From Abiotrophia sp965245735 (GTDB lineage: Bacteria; Bacillota; Bacilli; Lactobacillales; Aerococcaceae): 35,512 nt of DNA. Positions within the stretch are counted from its first letter, which is position 1. Each line of letters opens with the position of its first letter. Positions 10,401 through 17,134 of the stretch are shown piece by piece. The notes below the pieces were generated by a model, which saw nothing but the letters and a program-made list of their open reading frames with translations, did not search any database and was not told the DNA's origin. A program made the position numbers and the translations under genes. The stretch covers positions 1-35,512 of the forward strand of contig CBDFAX010000022.1 in NCBI GenBank assembly GCA_965245735.1, given 5' to 3'.

Positions 10401-13400
10401 TGAGTTTAACTGGCTTCTTAGCCATCGCAGCTTGTTCTGGAGTCAAGTTCACAGTCAACAATTGGTCTTGAATCGTGATTTGGCTTGCGTCGATAGCAGT
10501 ACCGTCTACAGTTGCAGATGGTGTGCCTTCAAATTGCAAGACAGGATCTAATTGGTCAGTGATGTTGAAGACAGTTGCATTTTCAGGAACAGAAGTTTCA
10601 ACGGTGTAAGTGAAGACTTCGTTTTCTGCATTCAATGTGTAGTCCTCAACGTCGTTAACCTTCTTAGTGATGTCAGGACGGGTTGGTGGTGGCGTTACCG
10701 TTACTGGCTCAGATTCCTTACGCATGTTAGGTTGGTCGCTGAGGTCGATACGGTAAGCTGCCTTGTTAGGTACGCGCGTTACGCCATCAGTTTGAGAAAT
10801 GTATGGCTTCAATTCTTCTAAGGTTACGCCTTCTTTGAAGCGAGCCTTGAAGGTGATGCTTACCTTCTTACCAGCTTTAGCTTGTACTTGTTCACGAGAC
10901 AAGGTCACAGTCAAGAGACGGTCAACCGTTGTCACGTTAGTGATCGCTTCGCCATCAACAGTTGCTTCCACTGGAGTGCTGCTGAATTGAAGAACTGGCT
11001 CGATAGTATCGGTCACTTCAAATTCAGTTGCGTTTGTAGGAACGAGGGTTTCTACCTTGTAAGTGAATTCTTCTTCTGGCGTTAATACGTCATAGTGAGT
11101 CGTGTCATTTACAGTCTTAGTAATTTCTGGCGTTGTAGGTGGTGGGGTAACCGTTACTGGTTTAGATTTCACCTTCAAGTCAGGGTTGTCATTGATATGG
11201 TAAGAACCTTCGTTAGGAACCTTGGTGCGGCCATCTGTCTTGTCGATGTACTTGTCTAAGTTCGCGTTCTCACGGATCTTAGCCTTGAATTCGATATGGA
11301 TTGCCTTACCAGCGTTCTTCAAGACTTCTTCTGCAGTGAATTTCACGCTCAAGGTTTGACCTGTCTTGGTGATTTCACCAGCGGTTTGGACGCCGTCGAC
11401 TGTTGCCACTACGTCGCCTGTACCGAAGTCTAATTCATCTACTAAAGTATCGGTTACTGTCATAGCCGTAATGTTACGTGGCATTTCAGTATCGAGTTTG
11501 TAGGTGAATTCTTCGCCGTCAGCCTTCAATTGATAGCTTTCTGCATCGTTAACAGTCTTCTTCAAGTCTGGCTTGGTTGGCGGAGGAGTTACTGTTACAG
11601 TGTTAGATTCAACATCTGGAACGTTAGGAATGTTGACACCATAAGATGCCTTGTTAGGCACGCGTTCAGTGCCGTCTTCTGCGGTCGTGTAGCTAGACAA
11701 GTCCGCATCTGCCTTGATAGCAGCTTTGAAGGTTACAACTACTTCTTTTTCAGCTGATTTCAAGACTTCTTCTTGAGTTAAGGCTACGGTTACGACTTGA
11801 CGGTCGCCGTCAGCTTCAACCTTGATTTGGTCAGCAGCGATTGCCTTGCCGTCTAAGGTTGCTGTTACATTGCCTTTAACTTCTAAGACTGGTTCAAGAC
11901 GGTCAGTTACCTTGAATTCAGTGATGTTGCGTGGAACCTTAGTCTTAACAACATATTCGAATTCTTCAGACTTGTCATTGAGTTGGGCATGTTCTGCACC
12001 ATTGACAGTCTTAGTGATTGGTGGAGTGGTTGGTGGTGGCGTTACTGTTACTGGTTCTGATTCCTTGAAGATGTTCGGATCATCGTTAACGATGTACTTC
12101 GCGGTGTTAGGAACTTTCTCAGTGTTGTCATCTGCGGTACGGTAGTCTGTTAAGTCTGCGTTAGCGCGGATGATTGCCTTAAATTCAACGTGAACTGGTT
12201 TGCCTGATTTGAGGGCTTCGTCACGAGTGAATTTGACAGTCAAGGTTTGACCGTTCTTAGTGATTTCACCAGCAGTTTGTACGCCATCTACCGTTGCAGT
12301 TACCTCGCCGGAACCGAAGTCTAAAACAGGTTTAAGTTCGTCGGTTACAGTGAAGGCTGTCGCGTTTTGTGGGATGGTTGTATCAATCTTATAGGTGAAT
12401 TCTTCGCCAGCAGCTTGTAATTGGTAATGACTTGCATCATTAACCGTCTTAGTGATAGCTGGTGTTGATGGTGGTGGTGTTACAGTGACAGGGTCAGACT
12501 CAACTTCTGGCTTGTTGTCTACTTGGAAGGAAGCCTTGTTAGGCACCTTAACAGTAGGGTCAGCAGCTGAAGAGTAAGCAGAGAGATCTGCATTGTCCTT
12601 GATCTTAGCATTGAATTGTACGTGAACTGGTTTTTCAGCATTCTTCAATACTTGTTCTTCAGTCAAGGTGACCGTAATCTTCTGACGAGTCTTGCCGTCT
12701 ACGTCCACATCTTCAATTGTGATTTGGCTTGATGGAATTTCAGTACCATCAAGGTTAGCAGTTACTGCGCCGTCTACTTGTAAGACATGTTCCAAAGTAT
12801 CCAATACGCGGAATGCCTTAGCATTACGTGGAACTGTGGTGTCAATCTTATAGGTAAATGGAGTGGTTGCAGTTGCTAATTGATCTGCCGCCTTGTCATT
12901 AACTGTCTTCTTAATAGAAGGAGTTGATGGTGGTGGCGTTACGGTAACAGGCTTGGTTTCTTTCTCAAGTTTAGGGTTATCGTTGATTTGGAATTTAGCA
13001 GTGTTAGGAACTTTTTCAGTGCCGTCTTCAGCAGAGCGGTAAGCTTCTAGGTTAGCACCATCAACAATCTTAGCTTGGAATTCTACGTGGACTGGTTTGT
13101 CTTGGTAGTCTTTCAATTCTTGTTCGTTGAGGGTTACGGTTAAGGTCTTACCAGAAACAGTGATTTGGCTAGCCGCGATTTGGTGGCCGTCAACTGTTGC
13201 GGTTGGAGTCCCTACAAATTCGAGAACGTCTTTGAGTTCGTCGGTGATCTTGAAGGCTGTTGCGTTGAACGGAACCTTGGTGTCAATCTTGTAGGTGAAT
13301 GGCTCTTCTGGAGTTGCTAATTGATAATGCTCTACGTCATTAACTGTCTTAGTAATATCTGGAGTGGTTGGTGGTGGTGTTACAGTTACCGGTGGGGTCG

Positions 13401-16400
13401 GTGGTGTTTCACGAGGCACCCCGCCATCAGCAGGATTATTATAGTAGACAGTTGCCGTGTTAGGAATCTTCTTATCAGTAATACCATCCTTAATCTTAGC
13501 TGGAATTACCAATTCGATTTCTGTACCAGCTGTCAAGTTAGCGAATTGGCCAGCCTTGACTTCAGCTGTTACGGTGTTAGTTGCTGCATCGTAAGTTACA
13601 GTGAACTTATCAGCATTTGGCCCTTCAATATGAGCTGATTGACCAGGTTGTAATTCAAGGCGGTTATCTAAGGTATCTTTGAAGCCCCATTGCGTGTAGT
13701 TTTCAATGTTACCTGGTAATTTAGCCTTGATGTTGTAAGTGTAGGCATTTTCTTCTGCACTTGGAATCACTAAGTCATCGAGGTTACCATTAATCTTCTT
13801 GGTTGGGCCTGATGGTGGTGGTGTTACGGTAACAGGTGGTGTGGTGATTTCTTTTGGATCACCTGTTGCATTTTGCTTGTTGTAAAGCACTGTCGCCGTG
13901 TTAGGAATCTTAGCTGAAGTTTCGCCATCCTTAATCTTAGCTGGGATGACTAATTCAACTACAGACTTGCCTGCGATTTGGCCAAAGGCATCAGACTTCA
14001 TAGTAGCTGTGATGGTGCGTGATGCTTCATCGTAAGCCACGTCGAAGTACTTAGCAAATTCACCTTTAATAGAAGGTTGTTGACCCGCTTGCAGTTCTAG
14101 ACGTTCATCAAGGACATCCTTAATTACGTAAGTACCGTAGTCACGGATGTTACCTGGCAAGGTCGTCTTGATGTTGTAGTTATAGTGGTTTTCTTCCCAT
14201 GATGGGATGTAGAGGTCGTCTAAGGTATCGTTAATCTTCTTAGCGACAGCCGGCTCGTCTGGAGTAACCGTTACAACTTCTGACTTCTTAGGAGCCTTGT
14301 TGTCGAGCGTTACGCTAGCATCGTTAGGAATCTTAACTACGCCGTTAGCATCCTTGAAGCGATCAAGGTTGGCATCTTGACGGATCTTAGCCTTGATTTG
14401 GATGTGGATTTCGGCTGGACCTTTATTGCCCTTGTTTGCTAAGTTGATTTGCGTGTTGAGCGTCCGAGTGATGTTCGCTTTTAGCACTTCTAAACTTACC
14501 TTGTTGCCGCTAACAGTCACGAATTTCTCAAGACCCTTAAGTGGCTTACCATTCACAAACACCGAGACATCGTGCCCCGAGAGTTTTGCACCATTCTTAA
14601 CGACTTCTAGTTCAGGTACTAATTCATCTTCTACTAAGAACTTGTCAGCAAGACCTGGCCATGCCACCTTAACATCGTAGTAGTATTCGTCGTCGCGCAA
14701 TGGCAAGTCATAGTGCTCGGCACCTTGTTCCACCGTTTGGCTAGCGCCACGAACCTTCTTAGTAATAGTCGTTTCGGTTGGTGGTACGACGAAGACGCTG
14801 TTAGAACGACGAACGTTGGTACCTTCAGAGTCAGGAGTGTTAGACTCCCCGTTCCACATGATTTGACCTTGGTTCAAGACCCCAAGTCCATCGTTTTCTT
14901 GAAGGATCTTAATGTATTCCTTCTGGTTAACATCAAATGGATACTCATCGTTGAAGCGCGCCTTGATGTGGAGTTGGTAACGCGCCCACTTGTGGCCACC
15001 CCATTCCCCTTCATTGACGCTCTCAGTCTTAATACCTGGCTTCTTAGGAATGTCGGCAATGACGGTGGTTCCCATGTTACCTTCTAGGTCCGCTTCTTGA
15101 ACCTGACGAATCGTGAAGTCGTTGAGACGGTTGCCATTCATGTCGGTTACATAAGCTTCTTGTACTAAGAGTCGGTAGTTGACACGGTCAACTAAGATTG
15201 GGTTTTTCTTGAAGTTCAACGGCGCATTGTTCATACGGTAAGTCACCGTATATTCGAATGGTTCGTGAACGGTGCCTAAGTTAGCCGCATAGGCTTTCTT
15301 ATTGGTAATGATTGGGTCATCGATTTGACCTTGGTCATTACTTGCATCGCCATCTGTGATGGTCTTAGAAAGTGATGGGTAACAGTAGGACACGTCATTA
15401 ACTTTGACTGTTTGTGCCTGTTTAGAACCAATTTCTGTGGTGCTATATTCCCCTACAGAGAATTTACCCACTAATTGACCAACTTCACGTTCAACTTGAC
15501 CTGGCGTGTAGTCGTCACCTGGTTCTTCTTCGTCGTCTTCAGTGGTTGGAGGCGCAGTTTCGGTACGCACTAACTCATAGTCGAATTTGTTAGACCCTGG
15601 GTTGAAGGCAGCATCCGGAACAGAAATCTTAACCTTGTTGCCGTCTTGCGTTACTGTCCCGCGGATTTCTTTTTCTTTGTCAGTAACTGTTTCTACAATT
15701 TTCTTGCCGTTAATGGAAACACTCTTAACCTTGTAGCCATCTGTGATGGTGAAGTCACCCTTAACATCTTCCTTAACTAAGGCAGCCCCTACCGATTCAA
15801 GGACCTTGTTAGCGAAGACATTGATATCATTTTGTTCATTAACATAGAAGGTAGCATTCTTCCCGTTAACAACTTTGTCTGGTGAGGCCATGCTACGCAA
15901 GGTGGTAGAGAAGATTTCTTGTACCGAACGGTTGTCACCGAAGTTAACGTTAGTATGACCAAAACCTTCCTTATAAGTACGTCCATATTGACCGTTCCCT
16001 GTGAAGCCTTTTACATCTTCCCAGAAACCGATAACCACAGAACCTTCAGGCCCTACAGCTGCCTTAAGTTGTTCCCCGGCACGCTTTAATTCTTCTGCAC
16101 GAGCTAAGATATTTTGGCTGGCTTCCATATAGAGCCAGTCTTCTGTTAAGTTCCAGTCACGCATCAATTGATACATGCGGGCACCACTATATTCGATAGC
16201 AACTTTACCATTGGCAAGTCGTTTCCCGTTGGCTACCCCGTCAGTAATCAGAAGGAAGACTGTCTTACGACCATTTTCCATCCCACCTTGGGAGGCTTGA
16301 ACTTGTGAGCTATAACGAGTCATGATGTCTTCCAAGGCTGGTACTGTTGGCGTACCACCTTCGGTAACCATGCTGTTGATAAAGCCTTGAATTTTACCTG

Positions 16401-16986
16401 GATCGTTAGTTAAGTCAGTATTAAAAACACGGTAGGAAGTCCCGTCGTATTTTTCGTAAACTGGATTAGCTGTAAAGTTACTATCAGGGTTATAACCCGG
16501 ATAGGCACGACGCCATGAATCATAAACACTGCTAGTGTCCCAGTTGTCGTAGGTCACTTTCCCATCTAACCCTTGGAAGGTCGCAACCATGACACGGTCA
16601 GTGGTTTTAGGGTTGTCAGTGAAGACCAAACGTGGATGATCTGGATCATATTGAGTCGCTGGCACTGGCGTGGTCAATTCGCGCAAGGCGTTTTGGACAC
16701 CACCGATGGTGTTCTTGAAAGAACCAGATGTATCCTGCAAGATAACCAAGTCAATTGGCTTCCGCGGTACGGACCATTCGGTATTTTGTGTCTTGTTGAT
16801 GAAGAGGTCACACCCATCCTGACGAATGGTAGTCTGACTATCCCCTGACTGAATTTCTCGAACGTTGTTATTGTTCTGCGCATGTACTACATGCCCTGGT
16901 TGAATGAGGCCTTGAAAAACCGATAAGACCATCATTAACACGAACAGTATCGAAAAACCCTTTCTAAGATTTTCTTTGTGCTTCAT
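4483..16986 (-). CDS. Giant LPxTG-anchored adhesin: vWA head, about 20 isopeptide-type repeats, coiled coil
   Basis: This 4167-residue secreted surface protein is probably a fibrillar adhesin. It has a signal peptide (residues 1-36, cleavage likely after VVHA). A vWA domain follows with MIDAS motifs DTSGS (85-89), GGTPT (about 212) and LITDGVA (about 247). A linker domain leads to about 20 tandem domains of roughly 145 residues (about 735-3730), each beginning with a Lys-rich KKVN-type strand, passing through TDxLxxxLEF and ending VPNxAxYxINN then VTVTPPP. These match fimbrial isopeptide-forming (D2-type) domains. A last, divergent domain contains a coiled-coil insertion (about 3800-3985). 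A Pro-rich wall spacer, LPATG at 4134, a hydrophobic segment and RKRQD complete a sortase signal. The ATG has AGAGGGG 9 nt upstream. No sortase gene is in the window. Ligand binding through the metal site is inferred; the target is unknown. Confidence 0.95.
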   Translation of the reverse strand: MKHKENLRKGFSILFVLMMVLSVFQGLIQPGHVVHAQNNNNVREIQSGDSQTTIRQDGCDLFINKTQNTEWSVPRKPIDLVILQDTSGSFKNTIGGVQNALRELTTPVPATQYDPDHPRLVFTDNPKTTDRVMVATFQGLDGKVTYDNWDTSSVYDSWRRAYPGYNPDSNFTANPVYEKYDGTSYRVFNTDLTNDPGKIQGFINSMVTEGGTPTVPALEDIMTRYSSQVQASQGGMENGRKTVFLLITDGVANGKRLANGKVAIEYSGARMYQLMRDWNLTEDWLYMEASQNILARAEELKRAGEQLKAAVGPEGSVVIGFWEDVKGFTGNGQYGRTYKEGFGHTNVNFGDNRSVQEIFSTTLRSMASPDKVVNGKNATFYVNEQNDINVFANKVLESVGAALVKEDVKGDFTITDGYKVKSVSINGKKIVETVTDKEKEIRGTVTQDGNKVKISVPDAAFNPGSNKFDYELVRTETAPPTTEDDEEEPGDDYTPGQVEREVGQLVGKFSVGEYSTTEIGSKQAQTVKVNDVSYCYPSLSKTITDGDASNDQGQIDDPIITNKKAYAANLGTVHEPFEYTVTYRMNNAPLNFKKNPILVDRVNYRLLVQEAYVTDMNGNRLNDFTIRQVQEADLEGNMGTTVIADIPKKPGIKTESVNEGEWGGHKWARYQLHIKARFNDEYPFDVNQKEYIKILQENDGLGVLNQGQIMWNGESNTPDSEGTNVRRSNSVFVVPPTETTITKKVRGASQTVEQGAEHYDLPLRDDEYYYDVKVAWPGLADKFLVEDELVPELEVVKNGAKLSGHDVSVFVNGKPLKGLEKFVTVSGNKVSLEVLKANITRTLNTQINLANKGNKGPAEIHIQIKAKIRQDANLDRFKDANGVVKIPNDASVTLDNKAPKKSEVVTVTPDEPAVAKKINDTLDDLYIPSWEENHYNYNIKTTLPGNIRDYGTYVIKDVLDERLELQAGQQPSIKGEFAKYFDVAYDEASRTITATMKSDAFGQIAGKSVVELVIPAKIKDGETSAKIPNTATVLYNKQNATGDPKEITTPPVTVTPPPSGPTKKINGNLDDLVIPSAEENAYTYNIKAKLPGNIENYTQWGFKDTLDNRLELQPGQSAHIEGPNADKFTVTYDAATNTVTAEVKAGQFANLTAGTEIELVIPAKIKDGITDKKIPNTATVYYNNPADGGVPRETPPTPPVTVTPPPTTPDITKTVNDVEHYQLATPEEPFTYKIDTKVPFNATAFKITDELKDVLEFVGTPTATVDGHQIAASQITVSGKTLTVTLNEQELKDYQDKPVHVEFQAKIVDGANLEAYRSAEDGTEKVPNTAKFQINDNPKLEKETKPVTVTPPPSTPSIKKTVNDKAADQLATATTPFTYKIDTTVPRNAKAFRVLDTLEHVLQVDGAVTANLDGTEIPSSQITIEDVDVDGKTRQKITVTLTEEQVLKNAEKPVHVQFNAKIKDNADLSAYSSAADPTVKVPNKASFQVDNKPEVESDPVTVTPPPSTPAITKTVNDASHYQLQAAGEEFTYKIDTTIPQNATAFTVTDELKPVLDFGSGEVTATVDGVQTAGEITKNGQTLTVKFTRDEALKSGKPVHVEFKAIIRANADLTDYRTADDNTEKVPNTAKYIVNDDPNIFKESEPVTVTPPPTTPPITKTVNGAEHAQLNDKSEEFEYVVKTKVPRNITEFKVTDRLEPVLEVKGNVTATLDGKAIAADQIKVEADGDRQVVTVALTQEEVLKSAEKEVVVTFKAAIKADADLSSYTTAEDGTERVPNKASYGVNIPNVPDVESNTVTVTPPPTKPDLKKTVNDAESYQLKADGEEFTYKLDTEMPRNITAMTVTDTLVDELDFGTGDVVATVDGVQTAGEITKTGQTLSVKFTAEEVLKNAGKAIHIEFKAKIRENANLDKYIDKTDGRTKVPNEGSYHINDNPDLKVKSKPVTVTPPPTTPEITKTVNDTTHYDVLTPEEEFTYKVETLVPTNATEFEVTDTIEPVLQFSSTPVEATVDGEAITNVTTVDRLLTVTLSREQVQAKAGKKVSITFKARFKEGVTLEELKPYISQTDGVTRVPNKAAYRIDLSDQPNMRKESEPVTVTPPPTRPDITKKVNDVEDYTLNAENEVFTYTVETSVPENATVFNITDQLDPVLQFEGTPSATVDGTAIDASQITIQDQLLTVNLTPEQAAMAKKPVKLTFQARIRDNADLRNYVENGVIKVPNKATYHINNKPEFDKDSNRVTVTPPPTETTIEKKVDGAHYKKLDAADQVFNYTVDVTVPKNATAFYVSDTLVPELQFDGEATATLDGKDLSADHIVKDDTAGKVTVTLTEEEALNNADKVLHLSFNAKVRPGSDLSGYIDNNVIMVPNTAKYSVNHQPEKDSNTVHITPPPSQPDLDKKVNGKVDEQLATPEAEFTYTIDTVVPTNAATFTITDELKAELEFVGDATAVTATVGGEAITDVQINGQVLTVNLSQDQASKKPGQAVHVEFKAKIRQGANLSAYIVNGEIKVPNTAQYLINNEFKKESSPVTVTPPPSEEKIEKTVNDKQAETLETQESPFTYKIQTVVPANATAFAVSDTLDPVLELAGDLSTVEAKLGDDAIDASQVTFDAATSTLKVELTEAQAINNAKKAVTVTFQAKLKAGLTPAQLAPYIDATDGVTRVPNKARYSVNHRPDVESNTVTVTPPPSTPDIEKKVNNDFSANLATREESFTYTLETQVPNNAYMFEIGDTLEPVLEFDGTATVELDGKDVTSEASVETVDAKKTVGSEEQDTKRLVVKLTQDQVTKNPGKSVKVTFKAKIKAGASLAAYITNDGVKIPNKANYMINNNPDITKDSNEVPVTPPPTTPDIEKKVNNKLEELLGKRDEVFTYTLDTTVPDNAIAFTVTDKLDPALEFAGDATSVKATVDNQAITDVKIEGDLLTVNLTQEQAVKLHGKPVHIEFTAKIKADANLNVSPYLTEDGIKVPNKAQYTVNNNPNIRKDSNEVPVTPPPTTPDIEKKVNGQVHADLAKRDEVFTYTINTTVPENATVFGITDTLVDALEFVGDASSVTATVDGEAITDVKIEGQTLKVNLAKTQVVNKFGKAVTVEFKAKIKADADLAPHITADGVKVPNQAGYDINNDPKLHKDTEPVTVTPPPTTPDISKKVNGQAHVDLGAHDEEFTYTIETTVPENATAFGITDTLVDALEFVGDASSVTATVDGETITNVKIEGQKLSVDLDKQQVLNKYGKAVKVEFKAKIKADADLTPHVTNGVIKVPNVAGYVINNDPRIHKETEPVTVTPPPTTPDIEKKVNNAYEAMLASHDEVFTYTIDTTVPMSATAFTVTDTLVDVLEFVDTPTATVDGQSITDVQTSGQTLTVNLSQEQAIKLHGKPVNVTFKAKIKAGANLNPYIVGNAGEPGNIKIPNKASYMINNDPNIRKDSNEVPVTPPPTTPDLEKKVNDADSAYLTAKEEVFTYSLDTVVPTAATAFAVLDKLEPVLEFVDKDQVVATLNGQVLDNSHITIMGQTIRVALTQEEVTSNAGKPVHIEFKAKIKEDADLTPYMTGQEDPRVPNKAQYIINNNPDLVKDSNEVPVVPPTKPDEPNITKAVNDQDAYQLKAVNEEFTYTITTAVPTNAHAFNVSDTLEPVLEFVGQAEVSANFAPLAETDYQVVQDGQYLFVQFSKEFVKANANAPIQIKFKAKIRDGADLTPYNTSGTPSVPNKASYMINNDPKLQKDSNIVPVTPPGPPTTPPGQKEIYTESGSTPDADNRLELQSENEVFRYEVKAKQDFIPANSFHKQMKITDVLESVLGVQRASVKIDSEKVDMDQALPELKELKDKLEDNEKKLKKLKGEDAASSSESSSAAPIASEPTVDPARQAERVAKLEGQLAAAQATAQEKAQALASLNEQLAATPEDQAEVRANLQAQVEAASAAQAEANAAVQELTALLEDARSAAQAVAGDNSVITSHLTPEGQEETPEQIAERVKGFEKLIKELKEQIKEYEDGKDSLDAEKGKKYQAIKDFNEAIENRNKVTGELTDESIAKLGELKVVGNQVTFEITNEYVLKLLEGRNIRLVIYATITDIDRARKEYLADPNNGYVPNKATVEFDHTPEVTNIVYVKPYTPPTPPQTPPTPPTISIPPANPGPELPATGEVTNLGAILAGFLMTLAGGYLTFRKRQDA
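5790..14780 (-). repeat. Array of about 20 tandem isopeptide-type domain repeats within the giant adhesin
   Basis: Proline linkers (VTVTPPP, VPVTPPP and variants) recur every 433-477 nt across this stretch, marking about 20 units. The first three units (toward the N-terminus) differ most, and units 2 and 3 share a DDL.IPS start. Units near 7.1-8.5 kb are the most alike in DNA and protein, which points to recent duplication there. Each unit keeps a Lys near its start, an acidic residue in the middle (xTDxL) and an Asn in the last strand, as expected for an internal Lys-Asn isopeptide bond. That chemistry is an inference. Confidence 0.9.
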
Positions 16987-17012
16987 TATTTATATCCCCT
17001 CTTTCTAAATAT

Positions 17013-17071
17013 TAGAACATCGTTTTGATGTTATCTAAATTAGTGGGGTCCTTGTCGTAATCAACAAGGAC
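17013..17071 (-). other. Two hairpins in the leader between the two adhesin genes
   Basis: One inverted repeat pairs 17048-17055 (GTCCTTGT) with 17064-17071 (ACAAGGAC) around an 8-nt loop, with outer TAGTG/CACTA arms. A second pairs AACATC (17016-17021) with GATGTT (17027-17032). On the minus strand neither is followed directly by a T-run, so neither is a standard terminator for the G5 gene. They may be leader structures of the giant gene or an mRNA processing site. I see no convincing promoter in the 148-bp gap. Confidence 0.5.
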
Positions 17072-17134
17072 TTTTCACTAATTAATGGTCACGAGCCAAA
17101 ATTAACATCGCTACGTCGTTCTAATGAAGCTACA

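Noticed and set aside
5833..15087. Many plus-strand open frames of 60-230 codons opposite the giant adhesin
   Set aside because: They repeat with the period of the adhesin domains, have odd composition and no ribosome binding sites. They are shadows of the minus-strand gene.
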